In this document: piece by piece, positions 13,401 to 27,200 of the stretch
Numbering within the stretch: position 1 is the first letter of the stretch
How the letters are laid out: each line of letters begins with the position of its first letter
Notes under the pieces: model-generated
Databases searched by the model: none
Told to the model about the DNA's origin: nothing
The model's input: the letters and a program-made list of their open reading frames with translations, nothing else
Program-made: the position numbers and the translations under genes
DNA from: Closterium sp. NIES-65
Lineage: Eukaryota; Streptophyta; Zygnematophyceae; Desmidiales; Closteriaceae
DNA length: 64,000 nucleotides
Direction of reading: 5' to 3'
Assembly: GCA_948144175.1 (NCBI GenBank)
Contig: CANXME010000864.1
Coordinates: forward strand, 434,001 to 498,000

Positions 13401-16400
13401 CTGGTTTTTACTTACTCCCCTACTTTCATAGATACACCAAATCCCGCGAGACTATCATCAGCCTTCTTCTCATCCTAGTGCTTGATCGGATCAACACGAT
13501 TTGGTTCTGTGCAGTTTGGTTTGTTTTTTTCTGAATTGAGCCATTGTCCTTGAGCCACAAGTTTAGTACGGACCAGTTTGGGTGTGAATATAACCTTGAA
13601 ACCAGAGAGTGTTGTAGCTTTATTTCAAGCTCTAATTTTCTCATAGTCTACGACGCCCCCTTCCACCTAGTCATGACCATGTGGCCCGACCTGACCCGAC
13701 CCGACCCGACTTGGCTGGGCCAGATGGGTTCCCGGGTCGGGCCAGCTTCGAGCCAAGCTTGTGGAGGGTCTGACCCGACCCGAGTTTTGAAATTCGGGTC
13801 AGAACTGACCCGACCCCGGGTCGGGTCGGGTCGGGCCAGGCTGACCCGCCCTGTTACGGGGTACGGGTGTGTATTAGCTGTAGTGAAAAGTGCTGTGCAT
13901 GCGGCGCCCGTCAATCAGTACGAATTGGTACTAGTTTATGTGCTGGGCCCACTTATGAACGGTGGTTGTTTTAAGACATGGCGCGTGCAGCCTCGAAGGT
14001 GAAATCGCACTAGTAAAACGTGAACTCGTGAGTATACTATCCCACCAGTGCGGTCTCCTTTAATAGCAGAGTATCATCTTCATAGTAAATAGAAATGTCG
14101 GAAAACATGGTTCTGTAGGCTTTAAAATAGCTACTAGCTTAGCTTAGGTAACATTAGTGGCTGAAGTTTGGCTACTTTGGCGTGGCGCGTGCTCATGTTC
14201 TGATGACCGTTCAATCCTCGACATCAAATTTATGTAGGGTTTCGAACCCTACAGAGTTGGCCCGGCCCGAATTCCCCGACCAAGACCCGATATCGGGTCG
14301 GGTCAATCCTGGCTCGAAACCCGTCCCGACTCAGCCCAAGTTCTGATGTCGAGGGACTTCTTAATCCTCGTCATCAAATTTGTCTAGGGTTTCGAGCCCT
14401 ACAGAGTTGAAATCGGGTTGGGTCAATCCTGGCCCAAAACCCAGCCCTGACTCGGCCCAAGTTCTGTACTTGGGTCGGGTTTTAGCTCAAGTTCGATCGG
14501 GCCAACCCGCGCGGGGCACATTTCTGAAATCCCTGACCCGACCAGCCCTAAACCACAGGTCGGGTTGATTAGGTTTTCCCAACTTCCTTGCTCAAATGTA
14601 TCTTAACAGTCTAATCAATAGAACTGCTGCTCTCACAACCACGGCCTCCATGTTTCTCTCCTTGAACATTTCACTATCGTTACACTGGCTGAAACAGAAA
14701 AAGGAGCTCTTATCTAAAAAGAACCATGGGAAACACACCAATGTTAGGCTATGAGGGAGCTGGAGCTTCGGCGTGGCTCGGATAGTTGTTGAAAACAAAC
14801 CGGCCGAACAGAAGAACTGGTTCAATTTGTTGAAAGAAAAAAACGGCCACAAAAAAGAAAAACGGTATAGTTTGGGTAAAAAACGAACCGAACCGCGGTT
14901 ATTTTTTGTGCTCATGCGTACTTTTATCATTTCACCTCACTACAACCTCAGTGGTGTTTATAATTTGGCATTCTTTTTCCACTCAGAGAGTTTTCAAGCA
15001 ACCAACTGTCTGGCAGCATTCCTGCTACCATCAGCACACTCACCCAAGTTTCTCGCCTATGAGTTGCCCTCTTGTCTAGTGCTGTCAGTTTCCTCTCGCG
15101 AGCTAAGGACACCAGGGTGTGAGTTTGATACATACGTGTGTCCATGCAATGAAGTCATTCGTGGAGTGCCCCCTTTTTCCATTGTTTTGAATGGATGGGT
15201 TGCTGTACTTCAAATGTGGTGCTCAGTTGAATTCTCCTTACTTTGGTTAGCCCCACGATCTCTCTGTTCTTCTTACTGCCCTAGTTTCGTGAAACATTTT
15301 CCTTCAAAAAGCCCACCAGCAGCATCCCACTTCGCATGCTGGTGCATCATGACTCGCCCTGTTACGGGGTACGGGTGTGTATTAGCTGTAGTGAAAAGTG
15401 CTGTGCATGCGGCGCACGTCAATCAGTACGAATTGGTACTAGTTTATGTGCTGGGCCCACTTATGAACGGTGGTTGTTTTAAGACATGGCGCGTGCAGCC
15501 TCGAAGGTGAAATTGCACTAGTAAAACGTGAACTCGTGAGTATACTATCCCACCAGTGCGGTCTCCTTTAATAGCAGAGTAACATCTTCATAGTAAATAG
15601 AAATGTCGGAAAACATGGTTCTGTAGGCTTTAAAATAGCTACTAGCTTAGCTTAGGTAACATTAGTGGCTGAAGTTTGGCTACTTGGCGTGGCGCGTGCT
15701 CATGTTCTGATGACCGTTCAATCCTCGACATCAAATTTATGTAGGGTTTCGAACCCTACAGAGTTGGCCCGGCCCGAATTCCCCGACCAAGACCCGATAT
15801 CGGGTCAGGTCAATCCTGGCTCGAAACCCGTCCCGACTCAGCCCAAGTTCTGATGTCGAGGGACTTCTTAATCCTCGTCATCAAATTTGTCTAGAGTTTC
15901 GAACCCTACAGAGTTGAAATCGGGTTGGGTCAATCCTGGCCCAAAACCCGGCCCTGACTCGGCCCAAGTTCCGTACTTGGGTCGGGTTTTAGCTCGGGTT
16001 CGGTCGGGCAAACCCGCGCAGGGCACATTTCTGAAATCCCTGACCCGACCAGCCCTAAACCACGGGTCGGGTTGGTTAGGTTTTCCCAACTTCCTTGCTC
16101 AAATGTATCTTAGGGATGAGCAAAGGACGAACACGAACATGTTCGTCTTCGCCCCTTGTCGAACACCCTCTTTTGCCGAACCGAACACTGTTCGGTTCGG
16201 CGAACAGTTTAGGAAAAAACAGGTGTTCGCTGTTCGCCTGTGGGGGCGTGTTCGGGCGAACCTCGAACACTGTTCGTGTTCGTCGCGGGCAAATTTCAGC
16301 AGCAGCCCGAACACGAACGTGTTCGGGCGAACATCGAACACTGTTCGGCGAACGATTTGAGCTAAAAAGCAAAACCAGTTCGGTTTGCCTCGAACACGTT

Positions 16401-18050
16401 CCAGGCGAACCGAATAGGTGTTCGCCACATTGCTCATCCCTAATGTATCTTAACAGTCTAATCAATAGAACTGCTGCTCTCACAACCACGGCCTCCAAGT
16501 TTCTCTCCTTGAACATTCCACTATCGTTACACTGGCTGAAACATAAAAAGGAGCTGTTATCTTAAAAGAACCGTGGGAAACACACCAATGTTAGGCTATG
16601 AGGGAGCTGGAGCTTCGGCGTGGCTCGGATAGTTGTTGAAAACAAACCAGCCGAACAGAGGAACTGGTTCAATTTGTTGAAAAAAACGGCCGCAAAAAAG
16701 AAAAACGGTATAGTTTGGGTAAAAAACGAACCGAACCGCCCTGAACCGAACCGCGGTTATTTTTTGTGCTCATGCGTACTTTAATCATTTCACCTCACTA
16801 TAACCTCAGTGGTGTTTATAATTTAGCATTCTTTTTCCACTCAGAGATTTTTCAAGCAACCAACTGTCTGGCAGCATTCCTGCTACCATCAGCACACTCA
16901 CCCAAGTTTCTCTCCTGTGAGTTGCCCTCTTGTCTAGTGCTGTCAATTTCCTCTCACACGAGAGCTTTTCTCATGATGAGCGCGAGCTAAGAACACAAGG
17001 GGGTGACTTTGATACATACGTGTGTCCATGCAATAAAGTCATTCGTGGAGTGCACCCTTTTTCCATTGTTTTGAATGGATGGGTTGCTGTACTTCAAATG
17101 TGGTGCTCAGTTGAATTCTCCTTACTTTGGTTAGCCCCACGATCTCTCTGTTCTTCTTACTGCCCTAGTTTCATGAAACATTTTCCTTCAAAAAGCCCAC
17201 CAGCAGCATCCCACTTCGCATACTGGTGCATCATCATCCTAGAGTGCTGGTCTGGTTCTTCCTTCTTGCATTCGTACGCAATGGCAGGTCCCTCGAGAGT
17301 AATCAGCTCACGGGTTCAATTCCTGTGGAGATTGGCTCTCTACTATCTCTGGCATCCCTGTAAGGCTCCTTTCTGCCACACGAGCATAAGACTGGGCTAA
17401 GCTGGCTCGTTTTTGGGCCATGGAAAGCCGGTGGGCTGACAAGCCAAGCCGGAGTCTCCACTCGACGGGCCGGGCTGACTCGGCCCGTGGCTCGTCCGTC
17501 GTAGCAAGCCTTTGATAATGTGTGATCCCTCCCCCCCAACCTACTATCTCGTCTCTCTCGAATTGGTCACCTTTTTGACCTCTACATTTCCTTCTCGTCA
17601 CTGGCCCCATTCCCTTCCCTATCGTGTCCTGCAAACACGCCAATGAACTCATATTTTCTTTCCGTGCGTCCACCCGTGACCCGCCACATCATCACCACAG
17701 CTCTCTCAACTCCAACTTGCTCTCAGGATCTTTGCCCTCCGCAATCACAAAGCTCACTGCTCTTACTTTCCTGTAAATAATCCATTGTATTGTTTTTCTT
17801 TGTCAGAAACCTTCGCAGAGTGTGCAACAAAAGCTATTGTAGTAGCACAAGTTAGGTACGATCAAGGGCTGAGCCAGGGCAGGGCCGGCACAAATCAAGG
17901 TGGGCAGCTTTCCAAAGACAGTGATTCTCTGTGTTTGAACCACGCAAGGATCAAAATTAGGGCTACCGTATTATACGGTCCGTATAATACGGTCGTTTTT
18001 TACGGCAAGAAATTCAAAAATACGCCGTATTTTTGATAGACTGTTTTTCT

Positions 18051-18099
<49 letters not shown>

Positions 18100-21000
18100 G
18101 TAGCAATGCTCTGAAAGGTACACACTACATTAGCATAGCATAACAACAGAACAGATGGTTTCAACACTACTCGACCATTCCCACTACTACCGTACCGTCC
18201 ATTACTCTTTACTTTACACCTCCTACCCTATCGTATCCTTCTCTATCTCTCTCTGCTCCTCCAACTTGTAACCTTCTCTCTTCTCTACTCATCCTCCTCC
18301 TCCTCTTCATCCTCATCCGCCTCCTCCTCTTCCTCCCCACTAGACCCGTCACTAATGTCCCAAGGATCCGCGCCATTTCGAGCCTTGGTGGGCACGTCCT
18401 CCTCCTCCCCTCCACTGCTATCCGCCGCCTCCTCCTCCTCACCCTCTTCCTCTCGCACGGATGTTGCCTTCCTCTTTCTCTTGGTAGGCTTCTTGGCCTT
18501 CTCGTTTCTCTTCCTTTTAGCGGTCTTTGGCCCCTTCTTCTTCCGCTTCCCAATGTTCCCGAATAGGTCCCAATCAATGGTGCATAGCTGCTCATTCCCC
18601 TCTCCCTCCTCCTCGTCGTCCCCCACTTCCTCTTCCTCTGCTGCTGCCGGTTCCACGGCACTCCCTTGCTGGAGGGTGCCGTTGGCCAGATTGGCATAAA
18701 GCTTCTCCCTCTGGCGTGATTTCCTATCGAAAGCATCCCTGGCCCTCCTGGCGAACGCCACCTCAGTCACGTCCATCATCTTGTTGGCACTGAGGCGGTT
18801 ACGGTCCCGCCTCTGCACCCGTGCAATGGCGGACCAGTAGCGTTCGACCTCAGAAGACGTGACTGGCTGTGACAGCACCGTCACAGCCATCCCCATGAGC
18901 GCTCGCAATTCCCCCCCATACATCAGCCACCACTCTGCCTCCGTCAAGCGCCCACTCGCCACCAACACCGTTGCTGCCCAACGGGCATCATCGGACCCTA
19001 TAAGCCCCTCTCCTTTATGAAACTGCGTCAACTGCACCAACAGCAGCGTGCGTTGTGCGACGTCTTCCCCACGGGCCTGGATCACCGCTTCCGCCCCAAG
19101 CCTTACCTCGGGATCGTTCTTCACCTCTTTGCCGTACTGATTGCGCGGGTTCAGAAGCCACCCCATAGCATGGAGTGGATTGTGGAGCTGGGAGTCCCAC
19201 CTCCTTGCTATGATAGCCTTGATGGCGGCCAGAAAGGCCGGCTTGTCTTTGGCCGGCAAGAGAGCGGTGCGTTTCATCATCATTTTGGCTGCCCAGTGGG
19301 GAGAACCGGAGAGCACGAGGTGAGCACAATTGGCGGGAAGGGTATACAATAGCCAGAACGTGCGGCAATTCACAGCTTACCTGCCGCCTCTGCCGCATTG
19401 TTTGTCTTCACCGTGGCATCTAGCATGAGGCCATAGATCTGGCCCATGACTAGAGCACGGGTGTCAACCACCCGCAGCACTTCATACACGGGTGTCATGA
19501 GGCGGAGGACCGCTGTCGCGCACTCCCAAAAGACCTCATCCAAGAGGAGGTGGCGGACAGCTCGCCCCTCCTCAGACTGCGCCACCGCCACCAACTCCCA
19601 CTCCTCACTGATGATCATCTCCTTGAGCGCTTTCTTTACTTCCAGGAAGCGGGCAAGCATGATAACTTGCGTGCCGAAGCGTGTTGCACCGGGCCGCACC
19701 AAGGACAAAGTGCTAAACAACTCGTGGAAGAGCGTGACGGCAGACGCGCTTCCCTTGACGATCATAACCACCCTATGCACCTGGTTGAGCACTCGCCGCA
19801 CAGCACGGACCCTCCCGATGTTGTGGAGCATCAGGTCCAGGACGTGCGCCGCACAGTTGTTGAAAAACACTGCAGGAAAACCGTCCTGGAGGATGTCGGC
19901 CGCCCTACGGTTGTTGGACGCATTGTCCATGACCACCTGCACCACCTTCTTGCCTCCAACCTCGGCGATTGAGGTCCGGATGAGGCCGGCCAAGTACTCC
20001 CCCGTCTTCTTCGCGGTCTTGGAGTCCACGGTCTTCACGATGACAGGCCCCGTGTCATTGTGGGCTATGACACACACGAGCCCACGGCTCTTCATGCAGG
20101 TCCAGCCGTCCACGGAGATGGTGCAGCCGCTAGTGTTCCAACTCTCCTTCAGGGGCCTTACAAGGTCCTCGGTATCCGCTACCAGTTTTTGAAGGAAAAC
20201 ACCAGAAACCCTTAAGGGGGATGGGAGGGTGTATTGTTTCCCGAAGGCAACAGCCGCATCCACGAAGTTCTGCACGGCTGGCGACTTGGACGTGTGGAAC
20301 GCCCAATAGTTATCAGCCACTGCAGCGGCCCATAGGTAGTCCAGTCGAGCGCGTGCAGAGTGATCCACCATGTCGCAGATGTCCCGCTGTCGAGTGCGGC
20401 GAGAGGGCTGGATGTCTAGGGTTGAAGTGGAGCCAAGGATTGACGGAGTGGTGCTTCCAGAAAGCTCATTAGCAGCTGCTTCCTCGCGAAGTTTGATGGC
20501 CACTTTGTGGGTGCACGGCCACACCGGAGACTCCACTGGGTACCAGGAGGGAACGACTCAGTGAAGCCAGGTGGGCGGCGCAGCCAGATCTCCTCGTGCA
20601 GGCTGCCCTGCAAGAAAGCTGTGCTGAAGTCGAGAGAGTGCAGCTCGTAGTCACGGTGAGCAGCAACGTGCAGCAGAACCCGAAGAGTAGTCATCTTCGG
20701 GGTGGGGGAGAAGGTCTGAAAGTAGTCAACCCCCTGCCGCTGACTGAAGCCACGAGCCACGTAACGCGCCTTGAAGACAGGCGGTGAACCCGGCGGCCGC
20801 TTCACCCTGAAAATCCACATGCCACTGATGATGTTCGCCCTAGGAGGGGGAACAGCGTCGACGTAGGTGCCTGTGGACTTCCAGGAAGCCATCTCTGCAT
20901 CCATAGCTGCCTGCCACTGAGAGGAGTAGGGACCCTCTATCGCCTCCGCGTAAGAGCGCGGAGTCGGGATGTCTGGTGCATCCGGGTCTCCCTCAGGGGC

Positions 21001-24000
21001 TAGCAGTACAGACGCGAGATGAGGTGAAGCGGCTGCCAGACACTGGAACTCCTCCTGCCTGTCCTCAAGGACGTCCGTGCCGAGGGCACACTCACCCCCG
21101 ACGGACGGAGGACAGGCAGACTCAGACTCAGCGACAAGACTGGCAGCGTAGTCTAGACGACAGCGTGCAGCAAAGTCGACAAGCTCAGTGACAAGGGCAG
21201 AAGCAGCGGACGACTCGAAGGAAGGGTCAGTGACAGCAGTAGCAAGAAGACGCGTGACAGTAGGACTGGCAGCACGAAGAGAGTCCGACTCCGGGCCGGC
21301 AAGAGCAGGAAGAGAGGAAGCAGGAGGAGAAGGCAAAGGGGCACGCAGAGGAGCAGTGGACGGACGCAGTGACATCCGGTGCGTGCCAGGGACAGGAGGA
21401 GGACGCTGACGCGACCCGCGACCACTAGCGCGCTCAATACGAACAGGCGACGCAGGACGAGACGCAGGCTCACGACGCTCAGTAAGACCTCCAGTCGGAC
21501 CAGCGTAGGGAGAAGGAGCAGGCAAAGGGGAGGCAGGCTGTAGCTGTGGCTGTGACCAGACAGGCTGCGAACCCTCTAAGGGAGGAGGAGGTGTAAGACC
21601 AAGAACCTGCTGCAGGAGCGGAACGAAGTACGGTCGGGGCCGCGCGGCGACGCCAGAAACAGCAGGAACAGCACCAGTACCCCCAGCAGGAGCACCCACT
21701 ACAGTAGCACCTCCAGCAGCACCAGAACCTCCAGCAGCAGCACCAGGAGCACTGTCAGTCGGACCGCCACCGGCAGGCACAGCACCAACACCCTCAGCAG
21801 CACCAGCTCCAGGAGAATCCTCAGACCCAGCAGCTCCAGCACCCACAGTACGAGCACCACCGGGACGCGCGGCAGCAGTACCCTCTGCAGCCGAAGAACC
21901 ACCAGCACCAGCAGCACGCCTCCAGCGCCTGGCAAACCACTCACGCAGCTCCTGTGGGGAGAGTGGCTCCCGGCGAGACGAAGCACCCCCAGGCACAGCA
22001 CCCCCAGGCTCAGCACCCCCAGGCTCAGCACCCTCAGGCTCAGCACCCCCAGGCGCAGCACCCCCAGGCTCAGCACCCCCAGGCTCGGCACCTCCAGGCT
22101 CAGCACCCCCAGGCTCAGCACCCCCAGTCTCCGCACCCCCAGGCTCCGCACCCCCCGGCACAGAACCCCCAGGCACAGCACCCCCAGGCTCCGCACCCCC
22201 AGGCTCCGCACCCCCAGGCTCAGCTCCCGCAGCAGCACCAGAGTCACCAGTGACCTCGACAGGCTCGACCGCGTCTACCTGGGACACACATGAAGGGGCA
22301 GGACCCTGAGGGGGGAGGGGGTCTACCGGGGGGGGACCTGGTACCAAGAAGAGCGGGGGTGGGGGGAGGGACGGAGTGCGGTAGGGGAAGAGGCGGTAGT
22401 AGGGTACCGACTCGTCGAACGTGACGTCCTGGGAGGACAGAACAGGTCGAGAGGTGGGGTGGTAGAACTGCCACCCAGGGGCGTCGGGGGGGAACCCCAG
22501 GAAGACGTAGGGAGCAGCGCGAGGGGACAGCTTGTCCGCAGACAAGTCGCGGACAAACGCCCGAGATCCCCAGACCCGGAACGCCGACGCATCACCAACC
22601 TTCCCCGTCCACAGCAGGGCTGGGGAGGTCTCCGGCCTGGAGACTCTGGGGTGGAGGTTGATCTGATGCGCGGCGTACCTGACCGCAAACGGCCACAGAA
22701 AATGGGGGGCAGCCGCATGCATCATGGACGTACGGGCGACGTCCATGACCATGCCAATGCGGCGCTCAGCAATCCCATTTTGCTGCGGGGAGTCCGGAAG
22801 CGTGAAGGACTAGCGGATGCCTCGCGCACGACAGTAGGCACGCAGAAGGCCAGAGGAGAACTCTCCGCCTCTGTCCGAGTGCAGACGCAACACAGGAAAG
22901 TCGGAGCCAAAGCTCTGCCTGAGCTGAAGACGAGCTGCGCGGATCCAGTCGATTAGCACCTCAGTGACCTCACCCTTGCTGCGCAAGGGGAAGACCGTGG
23001 TGTAACGCGAGTAGTCATCAACAACGAGCAGGAAGTAGCGCTCCCGACCCTGTCCACGGACGCGGGCTGGGCCCCACACGTCCATGTGAAGCGTCTGCAA
23101 CGGGGCCTCTGTCGGAGGAAACTGGGAGGAGTGAGGGGCAGCACGCTGGCGCCCCTCGACACAGTGGACACAGGCAGGGCCAGGGCCCTGAGGAAGGGGA
23201 GGTAGAGACCGGGGGAGACCAGACACAAGAAGACGGGAGGCCATGCCTCTGAGCCGAAGCAGAGAGGGGTGGCCAAGGCGGCGGTGCCAGAGGAGGGTCT
23301 CGTGAGACAGACGACGACACGAACAGGGGGCAGACTCAGGACCAGACCTGGACGCTGCGGCAAACACCTGACCAGACGAAGGGACCCTACCAGACTCAGC
23401 ACCTGGAGGAAAAGCAGTGGTCAGTGTGTACAGGCTCGACCCTGGCCGACGTGTAAATGTAGCCAGGTGGCCTCCCGTGCTAGCCTCCGTGCAATGGGTC
23501 ACTCGCTGACGAGCAGGAGTGAACTGGTGGACACCCGCATCCTGTAGGTCAGCACCACTCACCAGGTTCGTCGAGAACGAGGGGAGGTAGAGACCAGACA
23601 GGGTGCCAGAGGGGGCCGCAGGACACGGAAGGACCGTGGAGAAGCGAGACAGGACAGGCCCCCCAGAGGGGTCAGCCAGGGACACCGCAACCGGCCGACT
23701 CAGCGGCGTGAGAGTGGTGCGGTCCCTAAAGAAGGAGCGAGACGCTCCAGAGTCAAGGGTGAAGGTGTGAGAGGCCGAAGCCGACACAGTACCTGAGAGG
23801 GCAAACTCACCAGTACTTGAGAGCACAGACGCACTGGCACCTAGAGCAGCAGCCTCACTAGCACCTGACGCAGCAGTACCAATGCCCGGGTCGGGCGGGA
23901 AACACCGGTAACAGTCATCCTCATCACTACCAGTCACAACATACATAGCAGAAAGAATAGCATCAAAGTCAAGATCATAAATGGCTACACCAGCCCTAGA

Positions 24001-24220
24001 CAGCTCCCCCCAGCGGGGGATCTCAGCGGCCTCCGGAAACTGCTGACGCCAGGCGTCGGTCAGGCGGCCAAAGCAGCGGCGGGCTGCGTGGGTGCCTCCA
24101 CACCTCTCCCCCGCACGGTCACCGGTGCGAAGAACGTAGGGGCAGGGACCAAACGCACCACCACGCTGACGCTGCAAGTACCACTCACGGAGCTCCTGAG
24201 GGGCGGGGACGGTGCGAGAG

Positions 24221-24252
<32 letters not shown>

Positions 24253-27200
24253 CTGGCCACCCCCAGAGCTGCTCCGCTGGGACGAGCCACTCCGACCCCC
24301 GCCGCCACCGCCACTCCCGCCTCCAACGCCACCCCCGTCTCCACCGCCACCGCCCCCACCGGTACCCTCGCCCCCGCCTCCTCCGCCACCGCCTCCGCCG
24401 CCACCTCCGCCTCCACCGCCTCCACCATTACCTCCACTCCCGCCACCACCTCCACCGCCACCCCCACTCCCTCCGCCACCCCCACCTCCTCCGCCTCCAC
24501 TGCCCCCTCTAGCTCCACCCGCTCCCTTGCCCCCCTTGCCCTTGCCAGAGCGGCGTCTACCGCTGGGGGCAGACGCCGCACCGACCGACTCAAAACCAGC
24601 GAGGTCGGCCGCGGCAGCAGAGGCGACAGAGGGCAGCAGGGGGGAAGGAGAACACCCCTCAAAGATGGGGGTGCGAGGGTCACCCCGAGAGGCCCCTACA
24701 GCGACGATGCTCTTCTCAGCCGCTAGCAGAGACTCCTCAAGGAGGTCGACAGTGAGGGTGGTGGGACAGACAGAGAGAAACTGGTCCCTAACGACACGAA
24801 GGGACTCAGGGAGACGGGTGACGAGAAAGTAGAGAGTGATGTACATGGGAGGAGGGTTTGCGGCGCGGAACTCAGCAGGAAGGGCAGCGCGGTAGCGAGC
24901 GTCACTAGCGCGGAGGTGGGTAACGAGGTCAGCGACAGTGGGAAAGGCAGCGAGGTCAGGGAAGAGAAACGGTAGCATGAGGCGGCTCAGCGTAGCGGAG
25001 GAAGGGGAGGAGTAGCGTGCAACTACAGCGTCGTACAAGGCCTGAGCGGTCTTGCACTGACTAAAGTGGGCACGCTCGGAGGAAGGGAGGTGGCGACGCA
25101 CAGCAAGACGTGCAGCAGCATCGCGTGTGGCCCACTTGGAGCGAACAGCAGGGTCAGCATCAGCAGGAGGGGCAGGGACAGCTCCAGAGACAAAGTCAAA
25201 GAGAGAAACCTCATCGATCGCATCGCACAGTAAGTACAGCTGCAGGTCCTCAATCCAGACTGGGAAGTCAATGGCGCGACCCTCAGCGTCAAAAGACAGG
25301 ACACTGGGGGTGGCCATTGCAGCAGCTGATTGTCTCACCGGGCACGAAGAGTCGGGTAGCACAGCGGCTCAGCATCTCGGCAGAACAGCAGCTGCGCACG
25401 CCTCGGAGCAGCAGCAGCCACGCAGGAGCAGGAGCTCGGCTCCTCAGGTTGCCCGGGCGGCTCGGGTTGCTGGGGCGGCGCGGGCGGCTCGGGCGGCTCG
25501 GGCGGCTCGGGCGGCTCGGGTTGCTGGGGCGGCGCGGGCGGCTCGGGCGGCTCGGGCGGCTCGGCTGTACGGGCGGCTCGTGCGGCGCGGGCGTCGCGAC
25601 GGGCGGCTCGCTGGCAGCTCGCGGGCGGCTGCACAGGCGGCTCAGGGACGGCGGCGCGGGCGGCTCAGGGACGGCGGGTGCACGGGAGGCTCGGCGGGCA
25701 GCGTACAAGCAGCTCACGGGCGGCTGCGACGGGCGGCGCTCAGGCGTCAGGGCGGGCGGCCGTAAGGGCGAAAGGGCGGGCGGCGCTCGGGCGCTAGGGC
25801 GAGCGGCGCACGGGTGCTAGGGCGGGCGGCCGGCCGTCAGGGCGCTAGGGCGGGCGGCCGTCAGGGCACTAGGGCGGGCTGCGCTCGGGCGCTAGGGCGG
25901 GCGGCCGTCAGGGCGCTAGGGCGGGCGGCCGTCAGGGCGCTAGGGCGAGCGGCGCACGGGCGCTAGGGCGGGCGGCCGTCAGGGCGCTAGGGCGGGCGGC
26001 GCTCGGGCGCTAGGGCGGGCGGCGCTCGGGCGCTAGGGCGGGCGGCGCTCGGGCGCTAGGGCGGGCGGCCGTCAGGGCGCTAGGGCGGGCGGCCGTCTGG
26101 GCGCTAGGGCGGGCGGCGCTCGGGCGCTAGGGCGGGCGGCCGTCAGGGCGCTAGGGCGGGCGGCCGTCAGGGCGCTAGGGCGGGCGACGTTCGGGCGCTA
26201 GAGCAGGCGGCCGTCAGGGCACTAGGGCGGGCGGCCGTCAGGGCGCAAGGGCGGCGGCGCTCGGGCGCTAGGGCGGGCGGCAGTCAGAGGAGGGAGCGGC
26301 GGGAGCGCGACGGTAGGGGCGACACGCAGGGTCGCTAAAAAAAAAAGAACGCGCGCCTCGGGGCGCGCTTCGGTGGGCCCTAGGAACAGTCCCTAGGAGG
26401 GGACCTGCTCCGATTCCATGAGAAGAATTGAACGAGAATGGAATGACTATGAACGAAGTGAGTACAAATAGGAAACCCTGATTGGGTTGTACCCCTTATG
26501 GGATACCCCACTATAGCCTACGGAAACAAGTAAGCTATATGTTCTGACAACACGAAACTTGCCTTCGCAGGTGTCCACCCCCCACCACACCACACCACCA
26601 ACAGCTCTCTCAACTCCAACTTGCTGTCAGGATCTGTGCCCTCCTCGATCACAAAACTCACTGCTCTTACATTTTTGTAATTGGGTGCCAGGTTCCCAGA
26701 GGTCCTAATAAAGATCCGTTGTATTGTTTTTCTCTTTTTTTCTTTTGAATATTTTTTGCAGCTTGTGCCACAAAGATTTTTGTAGTACTACTAGTTAGGC
26801 AGCACGAGCAAGGCCCGAGACAGGGCAGGGCCGGCACAAAACATGCTGGGAAATCTTTCTACAGACAGTGATCCTCTGTGTTTGTAGCACATCTTTATTC
26901 CAATTCGGTACTAAAACATTCGTTGAGAACAAAACGCACTGGAAAATGTGACTACAGCGATAGTGATTCAGGCCTAACTCGGGCAACCCTGTGACGAACC
27001 ACCAATGACTGACTGGAACGCAATTCTAAAATCATGCTGGCGAGGTTTGAACTGGGCCAACCTGTTTGATTCTTCCTCATTTATAGTCTCATGCTAATAC
27101 CACCGTCCTACCTTTCTTCTCACCAATTTGTCCATCTCCCTTGCACGCCTCCCACGTGTCCCTCATAGGGATGAGCAAAGGGCGAACACGAACATGTTCG

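Larger units (their letters stand above)
13850..16840. repeat. Internal 1.5-kb tandem duplication inside the LRR unit (copy 1)
   Basis: 13,850-15,350 and 15,352 onward start with the same CCCTGTTACGGGGTACGGG sequence and run in parallel for more than 1 kb. The second has an extra 332-bp hAT element. The same structure recurs in copy 2 (30.65-33.64 kb), while 36.56-37.70 kb is single. Confidence 0.7.
630..17390. repeat. About 16.8-kb segmental duplication, copy 1
   Basis: Positions here correspond to positions 16,761-16,797 higher, with only about a dozen substitutions seen by eye. There are three length differences: a poly-T run (12 longer in copy 2), one extra 24-bp minisatellite unit in copy 2, and one base near 16.68 kb. 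The copies share a hAT/copia composite, two small hAT elements and seven LRR exons. Sequence 36-620 differs more from 16,797-17,385 than that segment does from 33.6-34.2 kb. This places the exchange point inside the LRR-intron homology at roughly 620-1,180. Confidence 0.85.
20528..26552 (-). mobile_element. Ty1/copia element, 3' truncated, copy 2
   Basis: Same structure as 3,755-9,755: LTR 26,552-26,419 and break at about 20,528. It has one additional 24-bp leader repeat and the ATG gag start (25,317-25,315) that copy 1 has lost. Confidence 0.75.

Noticed and set aside
14232..14252. tRNA-like T-arm (GGTTTCGAACCC)
   Set aside because: No acceptor, D or anticodon arms fit around it; it is a short palindrome in an intron repeat.
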